A stretch of 64,000 bases of DNA, taken from the NCBI GenBank assembly GCA_031280915.1, contig JAITGC010000026.1:1-64000 (forward strand). The letters run 5' to 3'. Below, piece by piece: positions 53,382-62,739 of this stretch; the stretch's first letter is position 1; each line of letters begins with the position of its first letter. A program made the translations under genes and the position numbers. A model generated the notes under the pieces. The model was not told the DNA's origin. It did no database searches and saw nothing but the letters and a program-made list of their open reading frames with translations. The stretch comes from Desulfovibrio sp. GTDB taxonomy: Bacteria; Desulfobacterota; Desulfovibrionia; Desulfovibrionales; Desulfovibrionaceae.

Positions 53382-53516
53382 GACGGCGTCGCCCCCGGTT
53401 CGTTCTGTACCTTGATGCAGGTTTACTTCGGCGCTCCTGCCAATAACGCTTCGACGCCGCTCGGACGCATGGGCCAACCGGTGGAGTTGGCTCCGCTTTA
53501 TGTGACCGTTGCGTAG
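53382..53516 (+). pseudogene. remnant of a short-chain dehydrogenase C-terminus
   Basis: One frame reads GVAPGSFCTLMQVYFGAP then TPLGRMGQPVELAPLYVTVA before a TAG at 53514. This is the familiar end of short-chain dehydrogenases of the general-stress-protein 39 type, where VAPGP..TPL and G.MGQP.ELAP.YV occur. The upstream catalytic Ser/Tyr/Lys region is missing and the final TGQ..GG segment is absent. It is a decayed fragment. Confidence 0.6.
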
Positions 53517-53921
53517 CTACAAAAAGCACAGGCCGAAGCTCCGGTTTCGTCGGCTTTGCGTCAAGCTCAGGAGTAACTCGGCTATTCGGGCATTGTCCCT
53601 CGACAGCTTGTGCTCATAATCACAGCAGCACTCGCTGACATCAAATGTCTCTCACAAGCTTGGCGGATTCAGATGCTTCTGAGGAACTGCCTTCTCGGCC
53701 ATCTCAACGCGCTGAGTTGGCCTCAGCACAAACGCCAGTCTTTTCTGGGGGGGGCCGGGAACGGCATTGCCGCCTCAGTATGTCGGGACGGTCTGTTTTT
53801 TGCGACCGGTTTTCGGCGCGGAGGCTTTTTCCCTGCGACGGCTTGCCGTTTGTCCGGCTTTAGCTTAAAAGAAGCGGCGTTGCTTGTCGAAACACAGCCT
53901 TACATGGAGGAAAGGACGAAT
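53517..53921 (+). other. non-coding or decayed stretch before the sedoheptulose isomerase gene
   Basis: No convincing gene is seen. Several frames are open (one in phase with the following isomerase from 53610) but they lack ribosome binding sites and family similarity, and the composition is less regular than in the neighbouring genes. With the dehydrogenase remnant just upstream it looks like an insertion or deletion scar. Confidence 0.5.
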
Positions 53922-54569
53922 ATGTCCGAAGCGGCGGCCACAGATGAGGGGTTGGAGATAATCGCCCGCCATGCGGCGGAAGGCGCGCGGTTGCGCACGG
54001 AGTTTTTTTCGCGGCGGGCCGGGGGCATCCGTGAAATGGCCCTGCGGGCGGCGGCCTGCATTGAGGGAGGAGGAAAAATCCTGCTCTGCGGCAACGGCGG
54101 CAGCGCGGCGGATGCGCAGCACCTGGCCGCGGAATTTGTAAACCGTTTTCTTCTGGATCGTCCTGCGCTGCCGGCCATTGCTCTCACCACGGACACCTCG
54201 TGCCTGACGGCCATCGGTAACGATGCCGGCTTTACTCAAATTTTTGCCCGGCAGGTGGAGGCCCTCGGCCGCAGGGGGGATATGTTCATCGGCATTTCCA
54301 CCTCTGGCCGCAGCGCCAATGTTGTTGCGGCTCTGCGGGCGGCCCTTGCGGCGGGTATGTACACGGTGGGGCTGACAGGTCAAAATGGAGGAGACATGGT
54401 TCCCCTTTGCGGCATTTTGCTTGAGGTGCCGAGCCTGTCCACTCCGCTGATTCAGGAGGTGCATATTGCCGCCGGGCATTTGTTCTGCGGGCTTGTTGAA
54501 CACTATCTTGTGGAAAAGCCGGTGGAATACGGGAAATATCTGGAACAGAGCCGCTCCGTTCAACATTGA
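53922..54569 (+). CDS. gmhA: sedoheptulose-7-phosphate isomerase GmhA-like
   Basis: A 215-residue SIS-domain protein. Phosphosugar loop LLCGNGGSAADAQHLAAEF, then LTTDTSCLTAIGNDAGF and FIGISTSGRSANVVAAL, then PLIQEVHIAAGHLFC with the zinc-ligand histidines. These match GmhA (phosphoheptose isomerase), which starts ADP-heptose synthesis for the lipopolysaccharide core. The ATG at 53922 with GAGGAAAG upstream is chosen over an in-frame open stretch without homology. Confidence 0.9.
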   Translation: MSEAAATDEGLEIIARHAAEGARLRTEFFSRRAGGIREMALRAAACIEGGGKILLCGNGGSAADAQHLAAEFVNRFLLDRPALPAIALTTDTSCLTAIGNDAGFTQIFARQVEALGRRGDMFIGISTSGRSANVVAALRAALAAGMYTVGLTGQNGGDMVPLCGILLEVPSLSTPLIQEVHIAAGHLFCGLVEHYLVEKPVEYGKYLEQSRSVQH

Positions 54570-54591
54570 TGAGAGCGGATGAGGAATTTTT

Positions 54592-54822
54592 ATGCCCATT
54601 TACGAATATATTTGTGAAAAATGCGGGAATGAATTTGAGGATATCGTCTTTGGAGAAGACGCTCCCTTCTGCCCAAAATGTGGCAAAAACAAGGCGCGCA
54701 GGCTTATGTCGCGTCCGGCCAGATATACTGATGGCTCTGGTGGAGGAGAGGATTCCTCGTCAGCCGGGTCGTCCGGCTGCGCTGGTTGTTCCGGCGGAAA
54801 TTGCGCGAGTTGCGGCCGGTAA
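54592..54822 (+). CDS. FmdB-family zinc-ribbon protein
   Basis: A 76-residue protein. It has the FmdB start MPIYEYICEKCGNEFE and a second CPKCGK knuckle, giving a four-cysteine zinc ribbon, then a Gly/Ser-rich tail ending with CAGCSGGNCASCGR, which may bind a further metal. The family is small and regulatory or chaperone-like with no firmly known function. It lies 22 bases after gmhA and 3 before hemC. Confidence 0.88.
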   Translation: MPIYEYICEKCGNEFEDIVFGEDAPFCPKCGKNKARRLMSRPARYTDGSGGGEDSSSAGSSGCAGCSGGNCASCGR

Positions 54823-54825
54823 GCG

Positions 54826-55761
54826 ATGAAAAAACACCTTGTCATCGCAACGCGCGGAAGTCGGCTCGCGCTGTGGCAGGCCAATGCCGTCAAGGACAGC
54901 GTGCGGAAATTGTATCCTGACCTTGAAGTATCGCTTGAAGTTATTAAAACAAGCGGCGATATTATTCAGGATGTTCCTTTGGCGGACATTGGCGGCAAGG
55001 GCCTTTTTGTCAAGGAAATCGAAGAGGCGCTTCTGGACGGCCGCGCTGATTTGGCCGTTCACAGCATCAAGGATGTGCCCATGTCCTTGCCGGAAGGCCT
55101 TGTGATGGCATGCGTGCCTGAACGCGAGGATTGCCGCGACGTCTTTCTCTCCGTCAGATACCCCGGTGTGGAGGATTTGCCCCAAGGGGCCCTTGTGGGC
55201 ACAAGCAGTCTGCGCCGTCAGGCGCAGCTTTTGGCCCTGAGACCGGATTTGCGCGTGGAGCCGTTGCGCGGCAATGTGGACACGCGCTTGCGCAAACTGC
55301 ATGAAGGCGTCTATGATGCTGTTGTGCTGGCGGCGGCGGCTCTCAACAGGCTCAATTTGAGCGCGCCCTCAATGCGTTTTTTTGACACGGAGCGTTTTTT
55401 GCCGGCTGTGGGGCAGGGGGCGCTGGGTATCGAATGCCGCGCGGATGACAGCGAACTTGTGCGAGCCCTGCAAAAACTTGAAGATCGCGTTACGCGCCTT
55501 TGCGTGGAGGCCGAGCGTGGCCTTCTGGCTGGGCTTGAGGGCGGCTGCCAGGCGCCCATTGCCGGTCATGCGCGTCCGCTTGATGAAAATACCTTATATT
55601 TGGAGGGATTGGTGTCATACACTGACGGAAGCCGCATGCTGCGCCGGGAAAAAACCGGGTCTGCCGCCGCCCCGCGCGAACTCGGTCTGCGTCTGGCCGA
55701 GAATTTACTCGAGAACGGCGCGCGGGAAATTCTCGCGCAATTATTTACGGGAGCGCGATAG
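54826..55761 (+). CDS. hemC: hydroxymethylbilane synthase (porphobilinogen deaminase)
   Basis: A 311-residue enzyme of normal length. It opens VIATRGSRLALWQAN, then FVKEIEEALLDGRADLAVHSIKDVP, with SSLRRQAQLL and PLRGNVDTRLRKL. Cys in GGCQAPIAGH holds the dipyrromethane cofactor. It polymerises four porphobilinogen units for haem and sirohaem, in agreement with the demand of multihaem cytochromes. It begins directly after the FmdB-like gene. Confidence 0.96.
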   Translation: MKKHLVIATRGSRLALWQANAVKDSVRKLYPDLEVSLEVIKTSGDIIQDVPLADIGGKGLFVKEIEEALLDGRADLAVHSIKDVPMSLPEGLVMACVPEREDCRDVFLSVRYPGVEDLPQGALVGTSSLRRQAQLLALRPDLRVEPLRGNVDTRLRKLHEGVYDAVVLAAAALNRLNLSAPSMRFFDTERFLPAVGQGALGIECRADDSELVRALQKLEDRVTRLCVEAERGLLAGLEGGCQAPIAGHARPLDENTLYLEGLVSYTDGSRMLRREKTGSAAAPRELGLRLAENLLENGAREILAQLFTGAR

Positions 55762-55764
55762 CCT

Positions 55765-58194
55765 ATGTCATTACCCCTCGCACTGTCGGCCTCGCGCCTG
55801 CATGCCACCTTTGAGCCTGAGCGCATCCCTTGGGAAAACAGCGGCCTTATCCCCCCGCCTCCGCCCGGCGGCGGGCGTTTCCAGCCACGGGCCATGCATG
55901 CCCTGAGTCTGGCTCTGCAAATCAATACGGCGGGATACAACATTTATCTTTCCGGCGAACCGGGGATGGGCCGTTGTCATCTGGCTCTCGGCTGGCTGCG
56001 CCAGCGTGCCCGCAAGTCAAAAACGCCGCCGGATCTTGTCTATGTGCACAATTTTAAAGACCCTGACCGCCCCATTCTTTTAACCTTCCCGGCGGGCCAG
56101 GGAAAAAGATTCCGTCACGTTCTTAAGGATACCATTGAAAATATCCGGAAAAAGCTCACCCGGCGTTTTGAGGCGGCGACCTACGCGAAGGCGCACGCGA
56201 AACTGCTGAAACACTTTCAGCATATCCGCATGCGCCTTTTGCGCGAGATGAATTCCCTGGCCGAGCACAAGGGATTCGCCCTGGATATGGATGGGGAAGG
56301 CGGGCTGAGCATGTATCCTGTTCTGGAAGGCAAGCGCCTGAGTGAGGAGGAATTTGACCGCCTCGACAATGCCGCCCGCTTCACCCTGAAACAGCGGGGA
56401 GATGATCTGGCCCAGTCCATGACGGGTTTTATGCGTCGCTTGAATAAGGCGGCGGAATCTTTTCGGGATGATGAACGCGGGCTGGAGAAATCAGTTATGA
56501 CGCAAGTGCTGGACGCTCTGCTTGCGCCGGTGCGAACCCAGTTTTTGAAAATTTGCCCCCTTGCCGGGCTCGAGGAATATTTCACCGCCCTCCGTGAGGA
56601 CATTCTGAAAAACACCGAAGCCTTTCTGCCGGGTGAACCCCGACAGTCGGCCCAAGGCGGAGAGAGCCATCCGCCTCTTGTGCAGGAAAACGTTTTTTAC
56701 CGCTATGAAGTCAACCTGTTTGTGGACAACAGCGAACTTTCCGGCGTGCCCATAGTTGTGGAAGACCATCCCACATCTGTCAATCTGCTCGGCTGTGTGG
56801 AGCGTGAATCCGAGATGGGGGCGCTCGTCACCGATTTCACCCTTATCAGGGCCGGAAGCCTGCATAAGGCCAATGGGGGTTTTCTGGTGCTGCATCTGGA
56901 AGATATTTTGCAGCATCCCCAGGCCTGGGAGGGGCTTTTGCGCGCCCTGCGCGCCAACAAAGCGCGCATAGAGGATTCGGACGAAATGGCGGATTCCGCC
57001 CTGCGCGCCAAGGGCATCATGCCCGAAGCCCTGCCCCTTGACCTGAAAGTCGTGCTGATAGGCGGCGAGGAATTGTATGAAACCCTGCTTGTCAATGACG
57101 ACCGCTTTGCCAAACAGTTTCGCATCAAGGCCCAACTGAATGAACTGGCGGAACGCGACGCTCCCAATATTCGTTTGTATCTGCGCCATATCGCGGGAAT
57201 TATCGCGGAGGCCGGACTGCTTGTTTTTGACCGTACCGCCCTGGCCTGGCTGGTTGATCTCGGTTCGCGCCTCTGCGAGGATCAGCGGCGTCTTTCCCTC
57301 AAATTTCCTCTTTTGCGTGAAATTATGATTGAGGCTTCCGCCCTCGCCGCAATGCGCAAACTCGCGGAGGTGAATGCCGCCGTTCTTGAAGATGCCTGGG
57401 CTTCGCGCATCTGGCGCGCGAATCTGGCGGAAGAGATTTTTATGGAGGAATATGACCGCGAGATCATCAAGGTGCGCACCAGCGGCGCGGCCGTCGGCCA
57501 GGTAAACGGCCTTTCCGTCACCTGGCATGGCGATTTTGAATTCGGCCTGCCGCACAGCATTTCCTGTACGGTGGGGGTGGGACACGAAGGCATCATTGAT
57601 CTGGAGCGGGAGGCGGAACTCGGCGGGCCTATACACACCAAAGCCATGATGATTCTCAAAAGCTATCTTACCAATCTTTTTGCCCGCACAAAACCCCTCG
57701 TACTTTCCGCTTCCCTGTATTTTGAACAAAGTTACGCGGGGATAGAGGGCGATTCCGCCTCAGGGGCGGAATTGGCCGCTCTGCTTTCCGCCCTCGCCGA
57801 CGTGCCTGTGCGTCTTGACCTGGCTTTTACCGGCGCGGTAAGTCACGCGGGGGGGATTTTACCCGTGGGCGGCGTGACGCGCAAGGTGGAAGGCTTCTAT
57901 AAAGTTTGCGCCCGTCACGGCCTGACGGGTACGCAGGGGGTGATTATTCCGGCGGACAATGTGAATCACCTTATGCTTTCGGCGGAAATACGGAATGCCG
58001 TTGAGCAGGGGCGTTTCGCCGTCTGGCCTGTACGGCGCATAGAGGAGGCCCTTTGTCTGCTCACCGGCCTGCCTGTGGGGCAGCGCCGCAAAAAGGGCTT
58101 CACTCCCGGCAGCCTTTATGACCTTGTGGACAAGCGTCTGGAGCGCCTTGGAGCCTATGCCCAGGACGCCTTCAAGCGCGTCAGGAAACCGTGA
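55765..58194 (+). CDS. Lon-like ATP-dependent protease (AAA_32 family)
   Basis: An 809-residue protein with N-terminal AAA-type domain and a C-terminal Lon proteolytic domain. The nucleotide loop is SGEPGMGRCHLAL near residue 60, with Arg-Cys in place of the usual Lys-Thr, a feature of this family. The Lon domain has catalytic Ser664 in EGDSASGAELAA and Lys707 in GGVTRKVEGFYK. The mid-region has a long helical insertion (110-260). It starts 4 bases after hemC. Such Lon-like proteins are frequent beside core genes in this bacterial group; their substrates are unclear. Confidence 0.88.
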   Translation: MSLPLALSASRLHATFEPERIPWENSGLIPPPPPGGGRFQPRAMHALSLALQINTAGYNIYLSGEPGMGRCHLALGWLRQRARKSKTPPDLVYVHNFKDPDRPILLTFPAGQGKRFRHVLKDTIENIRKKLTRRFEAATYAKAHAKLLKHFQHIRMRLLREMNSLAEHKGFALDMDGEGGLSMYPVLEGKRLSEEEFDRLDNAARFTLKQRGDDLAQSMTGFMRRLNKAAESFRDDERGLEKSVMTQVLDALLAPVRTQFLKICPLAGLEEYFTALREDILKNTEAFLPGEPRQSAQGGESHPPLVQENVFYRYEVNLFVDNSELSGVPIVVEDHPTSVNLLGCVERESEMGALVTDFTLIRAGSLHKANGGFLVLHLEDILQHPQAWEGLLRALRANKARIEDSDEMADSALRAKGIMPEALPLDLKVVLIGGEELYETLLVNDDRFAKQFRIKAQLNELAERDAPNIRLYLRHIAGIIAEAGLLVFDRTALAWLVDLGSRLCEDQRRLSLKFPLLREIMIEASALAAMRKLAEVNAAVLEDAWASRIWRANLAEEIFMEEYDREIIKVRTSGAAVGQVNGLSVTWHGDFEFGLPHSISCTVGVGHEGIIDLEREAELGGPIHTKAMMILKSYLTNLFARTKPLVLSASLYFEQSYAGIEGDSASGAELAALLSALADVPVRLDLAFTGAVSHAGGILPVGGVTRKVEGFYKVCARHGLTGTQGVIIPADNVNHLMLSAEIRNAVEQGRFAVWPVRRIEEALCLLTGLPVGQRRKKGFTPGSLYDLVDKRLERLGAYAQDAFKRVRKP

Positions 58195-58250
58195 CGCGGC
58201 TCTGTTCAGACCGCAAATCGCTTTTTTGAGCCTTTAACCGCGTGACGATT

Positions 58251-58826
58251 ATGCCCAGAAGTAAAAAAAAACTCCTGCTTGAAACAGCCAAAGAACTTTT
58301 CGGCGAATATGGGTATGTGGAAACCACATTCAAAAAAATTTCGGAACGGGCCGGCGTGGCCCTCGGTCTTTTAACCCATCACTACGGCAATAAGGAAAAA
58401 CTCTTTCTCGCCGCCGGCCTGGATGTTCTGGAACATTTTCTGGCCAGGCTGCGTGAGACCGCCGGAGAAGCGCCGTCCGGCTTTGAGGCTGTTATGCGTT
58501 TTTGCGAGGCCTACCTTGATTTTTCCGTTGACAAAAATTCCAACTGGCTGGTTCTGGTGCGCTGTTCGCCCTACAGCGACATGAAGACAAAAAAAGATCG
58601 CGACATAATGGATTCTCTTTTCGAGCAGGTGTACAGGGATCTGGAATCGCACCTGGAGCGCGGTGTTAAAGACGGCAGCCTGCGGAAACTGGACGCGGAA
58701 GTCACGGCGCAGGTGATTGTTTCGCTGATGGTCGGGGCAAACCGCACACGAGTGCTGACGCCCTATGCCTTGCCGTCGTTGTACGGCGAGGTGCTGGATT
58801 TTGTCGCCAAGGCCGTCCGGGCCTGA
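58251..58826 (+). CDS. TetR-family transcriptional regulator
   Basis: A 191-residue regulator. The N-terminal helix-turn-helix (9-55) runs LLLETAKELFGEYGYVETTFKKISERAGVALGLLTHHYGNKEKLF, and only its core layout is diagnostic. The C-terminal ligand domain is all helical and belongs to no subgroup I recognise. I chose the ATG at 58251; a GTG at 58242 is in frame. It is convergent with the poly(A) polymerase gene, 5 bases away. The regulated genes are unknown. Confidence 0.9.
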   Translation: MPRSKKKLLLETAKELFGEYGYVETTFKKISERAGVALGLLTHHYGNKEKLFLAAGLDVLEHFLARLRETAGEAPSGFEAVMRFCEAYLDFSVDKNSNWLVLVRCSPYSDMKTKKDRDIMDSLFEQVYRDLESHLERGVKDGSLRKLDAEVTAQVIVSLMVGANRTRVLTPYALPSLYGEVLDFVAKAVRA

Positions 58827-58831
58827 CGACA

Positions 58832-61489
58832 TCACGCGCCTTCGATCATCAGTTTTTTGGCCAGGCGGAACTGGCTTTCCACGCTCACGGCCGTTCCGTC
58901 CAGTTTTGCCGCCAGAAGGGCCCGCAGTATGCGGCGATAGTCGGGGCCGGGCGCAAGGCCGAGCCGACGGAGATCGTCTCCGGTGATATCCGGTTTTTCT
59001 TTGCTCCACTGGGTAATGTAGCGCGAGAGATTTTTTTTGACTTCCTCGTCATCCGCGGTGGCCATGAGATAAATGAGGCATTCCGGTGAGGTTCCGCGCA
59101 GCAGTTCGCACAATGCGCTTATCTTTGCGCTGCCGGTGGTGTCCTTTTTCCGCCATTTCAGCAGATTGTCCTTGATATGGCGCAGTTGTTCACGATTGCG
59201 CAGGATTTCCTGCCTTTTAACGCCGGGCAGGCCGAGTCTGTCGTAGGTCGTTGAGGTTTCCTTGTAGGGCAGGCCGGCTGTGAGTCCGTAAAAATAGACA
59301 AGCCAGGGCCGCGCCGTTTCCTGAAGGTAAAGCAGCGCGTACCAGGCCAGGGTCTCCTTGAGTTGCTGTATCAAGGCTGTTCTTGTCGGTGTCAGAACCA
59401 GGGTGGGAGACATGGCGGACAAAATGCCGATTTCCTGCAGACGAGCGAAGCAGGCCGGGGGGTTGGCTTCTTGGCAGATATGCCTGTATTCGTTGAACAG
59501 ACGGGCGGGAGAGAGGCGCTCCATCAGTTTCAGGGACAGGGCGCTTTTGATCAATTTTTCCGTGCCGGTTCCTATGCGGAAAGCGTAACGCTGCTCGAAA
59601 CGGACTGCCCGCAGGCAGCGCGTGGGGTCTTCCACAAAACTTAAGGTGTGGAGTACGCGTATAATGCGGTCTTTAATGTCCTGCCAGCCTCCGAAAAAGT
59701 CCGCCAGAAGGCCGAAATTTGCGCCGTCAAGGCGCACGGCAAGGGCATTGATGGAAAAATCCCGGCGAAATATGTCCATTTTGAGGGAAGACAGTTCCAC
59801 AGTGGGCAGGGCGGCCGGATACTCGTAATATTCCAGGCGGGCTGTGGCCACGTCGATGCGCGCCTCTTCTCCCCTGCTGTTGTGGTAAATGACGACGGAT
59901 GTCAGAAATTTCTGGTGTTCGCGCACACGGCCGTTCAATTGGCGGGCCAGTTCCCGCGCCAGGGCAATGCCGTTGCCTTCCACAACAATGTCAATGTCCT
60001 GAGTACATTTGTCCAGAAGTATATCACGCACAAAACCGCCCACGGCATACACGGGCAAGCCGAGGGCCACGCCCGCCGCGCCGGTCAGGGCCAGTATTTC
60101 GCGGGTTTCTTTGGGGAGACGATCCCGCAGGTGTTTGCTTATATTGCGTTCCTTCTGCTTGTTCTTCGGGGCGGGAAGCAGGCCGGGTTCACTGGCGAAA
60201 AGGTTGATAAGATCCGTCCGGGTGACCACGCCCACAACCTTTCCGTTTTCCACAATGGGTACAAGGCGCTGGCGATTTCCCACAATGATGTCGCTGAGTT
60301 CCTGCAAGGGGGCGTCTGGCGGAAGGGTGCGCACATAACGCCGCATATATTCTTTGACAGGTTCGGAACTCAGGCCGTGAGCCACGGCCCGTGAGGCCGT
60401 CTGCGCGTCCAGCAGGCCGACGCATATATGCTCATTGTGCTTGAATACAGGAGCCGCCTTGAGACCGAAATGCAGCATAAGCTCATGGGCTTCTTTCAGG
60501 GAAGCATCCTCATCAATGCCTATGGCCGGCGCGGTCATATGTTCGCGCAGAACTTTGCCGGGCCTGTTTTGTTCTTGGAGGCGTCTGAGGATGCTTTCCC
60601 GCGTCTCGGCCAGGGCCATGTCCCGAATTGAGGCCGAGGCCGCGTAGCTGTGCCCGCCACCGCCCAGAGACGTGCATATTTTGCCTACGTCAAAGGCGTC
60701 GCTGTGGCTGCGCGCCACTACCTGAATGCGGTCTCCCATGCAACCGATGGCGAAAAGCGTGGGCATTTTCTCCATCTCCATGAGCTTGTGCGCCAGGGCG
60801 GCGAAATCGCCGAGGTAGTGCTCCAGGGACACGTCGGCCAATACCACGGGGTTATTGTCTATTATGTAGGTCTGGGCGGATTCCAGCAGCCTGTTCAGGG
60901 CATGAATGTGCTGACTTGTCAGCTCGTGCGAGGCCATTTCGCTTATCCGGCGCACGTTCATGCCCTGTTCAAGCAGCCAGACAGCCGCCAGAAGGTCATC
61001 GGTCGTGGTGGAGGAGTAGGTGAACGAGCCTGTATCGCTGTAAATGCCCAAACCAAGAAGAGTGGCTTCTTCTTGATTCAAGGCGGCGCCGTTCTCTCGC
61101 AGGTTTTTGATCAGAAGTGAAGTGACGGCGCCCGTTTTGGCCACATGCGCGATGTCCGCCGGGATGTCGTCGGCTGATTCCGGATGGTGATCCCAAATTT
61201 CAACGCATATTCCCTCACGTTCCAGCAGAGGTTGGACATGACGCACACGGCCGCGTTGCCGTGTGTCCACGATGACCAGGCGATGGAAGGCGTTCCAGTC
61301 CGGATTCCCCTCCACAAAATTGTAGGTGTTTTTGTCCAGTTCTCCATAGACTTTCTGCAGGGAACGCTCCTGACTGCCGGGAAAGAGCAGCGCGCAAGGC
61401 CCATATAGATGCCGCGCGGCCAGCATGGCGGCAAAGGCGTCAAAATCCGCATTGGCGTGGCAGGTCACAAGGGTACCCAGGCCGTTCAT
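58832..61489 (-). CDS. DHH phosphoesterase-CBS-tRNA nucleotidyltransferase/poly(A) polymerase fusion
   Basis: An 885-residue multidomain protein. Residues 1-300: DHH/DHHA1 phosphoesterase, with NADFDAFAA and WDHHPES metal motifs and GGGGHSYAASASI. Residues 315-435: a pair of CBS domains. Residues 470-870: class II nucleotidyltransferase with GGFVRDILLDK and DIDIVVEGNG catalytic acids and the ERxSxxR-like region LMERLSPARLFNEYRH. It may add A to tRNA CCA ends, or act as poly(A) polymerase. This arrangement is known from several deltaproteobacteria and other phyla. Its start overlaps the stop of the upstream xerD gene. Confidence 0.87.
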   Translation of the reverse strand: MNGLGTLVTCHANADFDAFAAMLAARHLYGPCALLFPGSQERSLQKVYGELDKNTYNFVEGNPDWNAFHRLVIVDTRQRGRVRHVQPLLEREGICVEIWDHHPESADDIPADIAHVAKTGAVTSLLIKNLRENGAALNQEEATLLGLGIYSDTGSFTYSSTTTDDLLAAVWLLEQGMNVRRISEMASHELTSQHIHALNRLLESAQTYIIDNNPVVLADVSLEHYLGDFAALAHKLMEMEKMPTLFAIGCMGDRIQVVARSHSDAFDVGKICTSLGGGGHSYAASASIRDMALAETRESILRRLQEQNRPGKVLREHMTAPAIGIDEDASLKEAHELMLHFGLKAAPVFKHNEHICVGLLDAQTASRAVAHGLSSEPVKEYMRRYVRTLPPDAPLQELSDIIVGNRQRLVPIVENGKVVGVVTRTDLINLFASEPGLLPAPKNKQKERNISKHLRDRLPKETREILALTGAAGVALGLPVYAVGGFVRDILLDKCTQDIDIVVEGNGIALARELARQLNGRVREHQKFLTSVVIYHNSRGEEARIDVATARLEYYEYPAALPTVELSSLKMDIFRRDFSINALAVRLDGANFGLLADFFGGWQDIKDRIIRVLHTLSFVEDPTRCLRAVRFEQRYAFRIGTGTEKLIKSALSLKLMERLSPARLFNEYRHICQEANPPACFARLQEIGILSAMSPTLVLTPTRTALIQQLKETLAWYALLYLQETARPWLVYFYGLTAGLPYKETSTTYDRLGLPGVKRQEILRNREQLRHIKDNLLKWRKKDTTGSAKISALCELLRGTSPECLIYLMATADDEEVKKNLSRYITQWSKEKPDITGDDLRRLGLAPGPDYRRILRALLAAKLDGTAVSVESQFRLAKKLMIEGA

Positions 61490-62418
61490 TGGCGGCTCCG
61501 GGGGTGAAAACGCCTGTGTATGCCGAGCAGGCGGTCAGACTGTACATGGGTATAAATTTCTGTGGCGCTGATGTCCTCATGGCCCAGCAGCATCTGTACG
61601 GCGCGCAGATCGGCTCCGCCTTCCAGAAGGTGCGTGGCGAAGGAATGCCGGAAGGTATGCGGAGAGACGGGCCGGGATATCCCGGCCGGAAGAGCGTATT
61701 TTTTTACCATTTTCCAGATGTATTGGCGGGTAAGGCCCGCGCCTGAGCGGTTGAGAAAGAGATGCCCGGTTTTAGGCCTGAATTTCGGCCTCCAGTCCCG
61801 TAAATAGGCCGAGAGTAATTTCTGCATATGGTCGTGCAGGGGGCAGAGGCGTTCCTTTGCGCCTTTGCCGAAAACGCGGACCAGCCCCCGTTGCTGGTCG
61901 AGATCGGTCACGGTCAGGGCGCAAAGTTCTGAAACGCGCAGGCCCGAGGCATACAGCATCTCCAGTATGCACCGGTCGCGCTGGCCGCATTTGTCCGCCA
62001 TGTCCGGCATGTTCAGCAGAGTTTCCATTTCTTCCCGGCTGAAGACCTCAGGCAGATGCAGGGGCAATTTGGGGTTGTCCAGCAGGGCGGCCGGGTTCGC
62101 GGTAACTGCTCCTTCCTCAAAGGCGAAGGCGAAAAAGACGCGCAAGGTCGAGAGATGGCGGGCCAGGGTCTGGCCGCTGTTGCCGCGCGCGCGCATCCAG
62201 GAAAGATAGAGCAGAATCTGATCTTCACCCGGTGGGCCAGCCGTGCCGCCCTTTTCCGCCAGTTGGCTTCGAAAAAGAAAAAAATTTTCCATATCCCGGG
62301 AATAAGCGTCAACGGTATGAGGAGAGAGGCCGCGTTCCGCCAGGAGGCTGTCCAGCCAGGGGGCGAGGCAAGGCAGGAGAGGTTCCGCGTCCGTCGCGCT
62401 TTTTGAGGGGGCAAACAT
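61486..62418 (-). CDS. xerD: tyrosine recombinase XerD/XerC-type
   Basis: A 310-residue integrase-family protein. N-terminal SAM-like core-binding domain (about 15-105, ERGLSPHTVDAYSRDM), then the catalytic domain with Arg in ASGLRVSELCAL, Lys in GKGAKERLCPL, HTFRHSFATHLL, GHEDISATEIYTHV with the nucleophilic Tyr. Chromosome-dimer resolution is the usual role of such chromosomal Xer proteins. I chose the ATG at 62418; an in-frame TTG at 62424 is also possible. No dif-like site was identified in the window. Confidence 0.9.
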   Translation of the reverse strand: MFAPSKSATDAEPLLPCLAPWLDSLLAERGLSPHTVDAYSRDMENFFLFRSQLAEKGGTAGPPGEDQILLYLSWMRARGNSGQTLARHLSTLRVFFAFAFEEGAVTANPAALLDNPKLPLHLPEVFSREEMETLLNMPDMADKCGQRDRCILEMLYASGLRVSELCALTVTDLDQQRGLVRVFGKGAKERLCPLHDHMQKLLSAYLRDWRPKFRPKTGHLFLNRSGAGLTRQYIWKMVKKYALPAGISRPVSPHTFRHSFATHLLEGGADLRAVQMLLGHEDISATEIYTHVQSDRLLGIHRRFHPRSRQ

Positions 62419-62436
62419 TTTCAATGTTAAACCGTT

Positions 62437-62739
62437 CTAAAGCTGTTCCGGCCCCAGGGCGAGGAGGCCGGCAATATAGTCGCTCATGCTCTGTATCGTG
62501 GCAAAAGGATTGGGTTCGAGAGTAAAGGCCTCGTCGCCGACAAGCGGCACGTCCCATCCGGCCTCTTGCCGCAACAGTTCTTCCGCCTTGTCAAGAAAAA
62601 GCATGACGTCCAGGGAATCCAGCGCGGCCTTTGGCCCTGTCAGGGCAAGGGACGGGCTGAATTCCGAAGGCTCGCGCCAGCCTTTTTGTATTTCGGCCAA
62701 GGCCTCCCGCAGGAGTTGCATGATTTCCCGCTCGGTCAT
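62437..62739 (-). CDS. acyl-carrier-protein-like small protein
   Basis: A 100-residue acidic helical protein. ALDSLDVMLFLDKAEE contains a DSL motif whose Ser is the usual phosphopantetheine site of acyl carrier proteins. It overlaps the upstream DegT-GNAT gene as ATGA and has GGAG upstream. The pair could form a dedicated acyl or aminoacyl carrier route for a surface sugar. Confidence 0.7.
   Translation of the reverse strand: MTEREIMQLLREALAEIQKGWREPSEFSPSLALTGPKAALDSLDVMLFLDKAEELLRQEAGWDVPLVGDEAFTLEPNPFATIQSMSDYIAGLLALGPEQL

Noticed and set aside
53610-53921. An N-terminal extension of the GmhA-like protein
   Set aside because: The extension has no family similarity, and the ATG at 53922 has a good ribosome binding site and gives the normal length.
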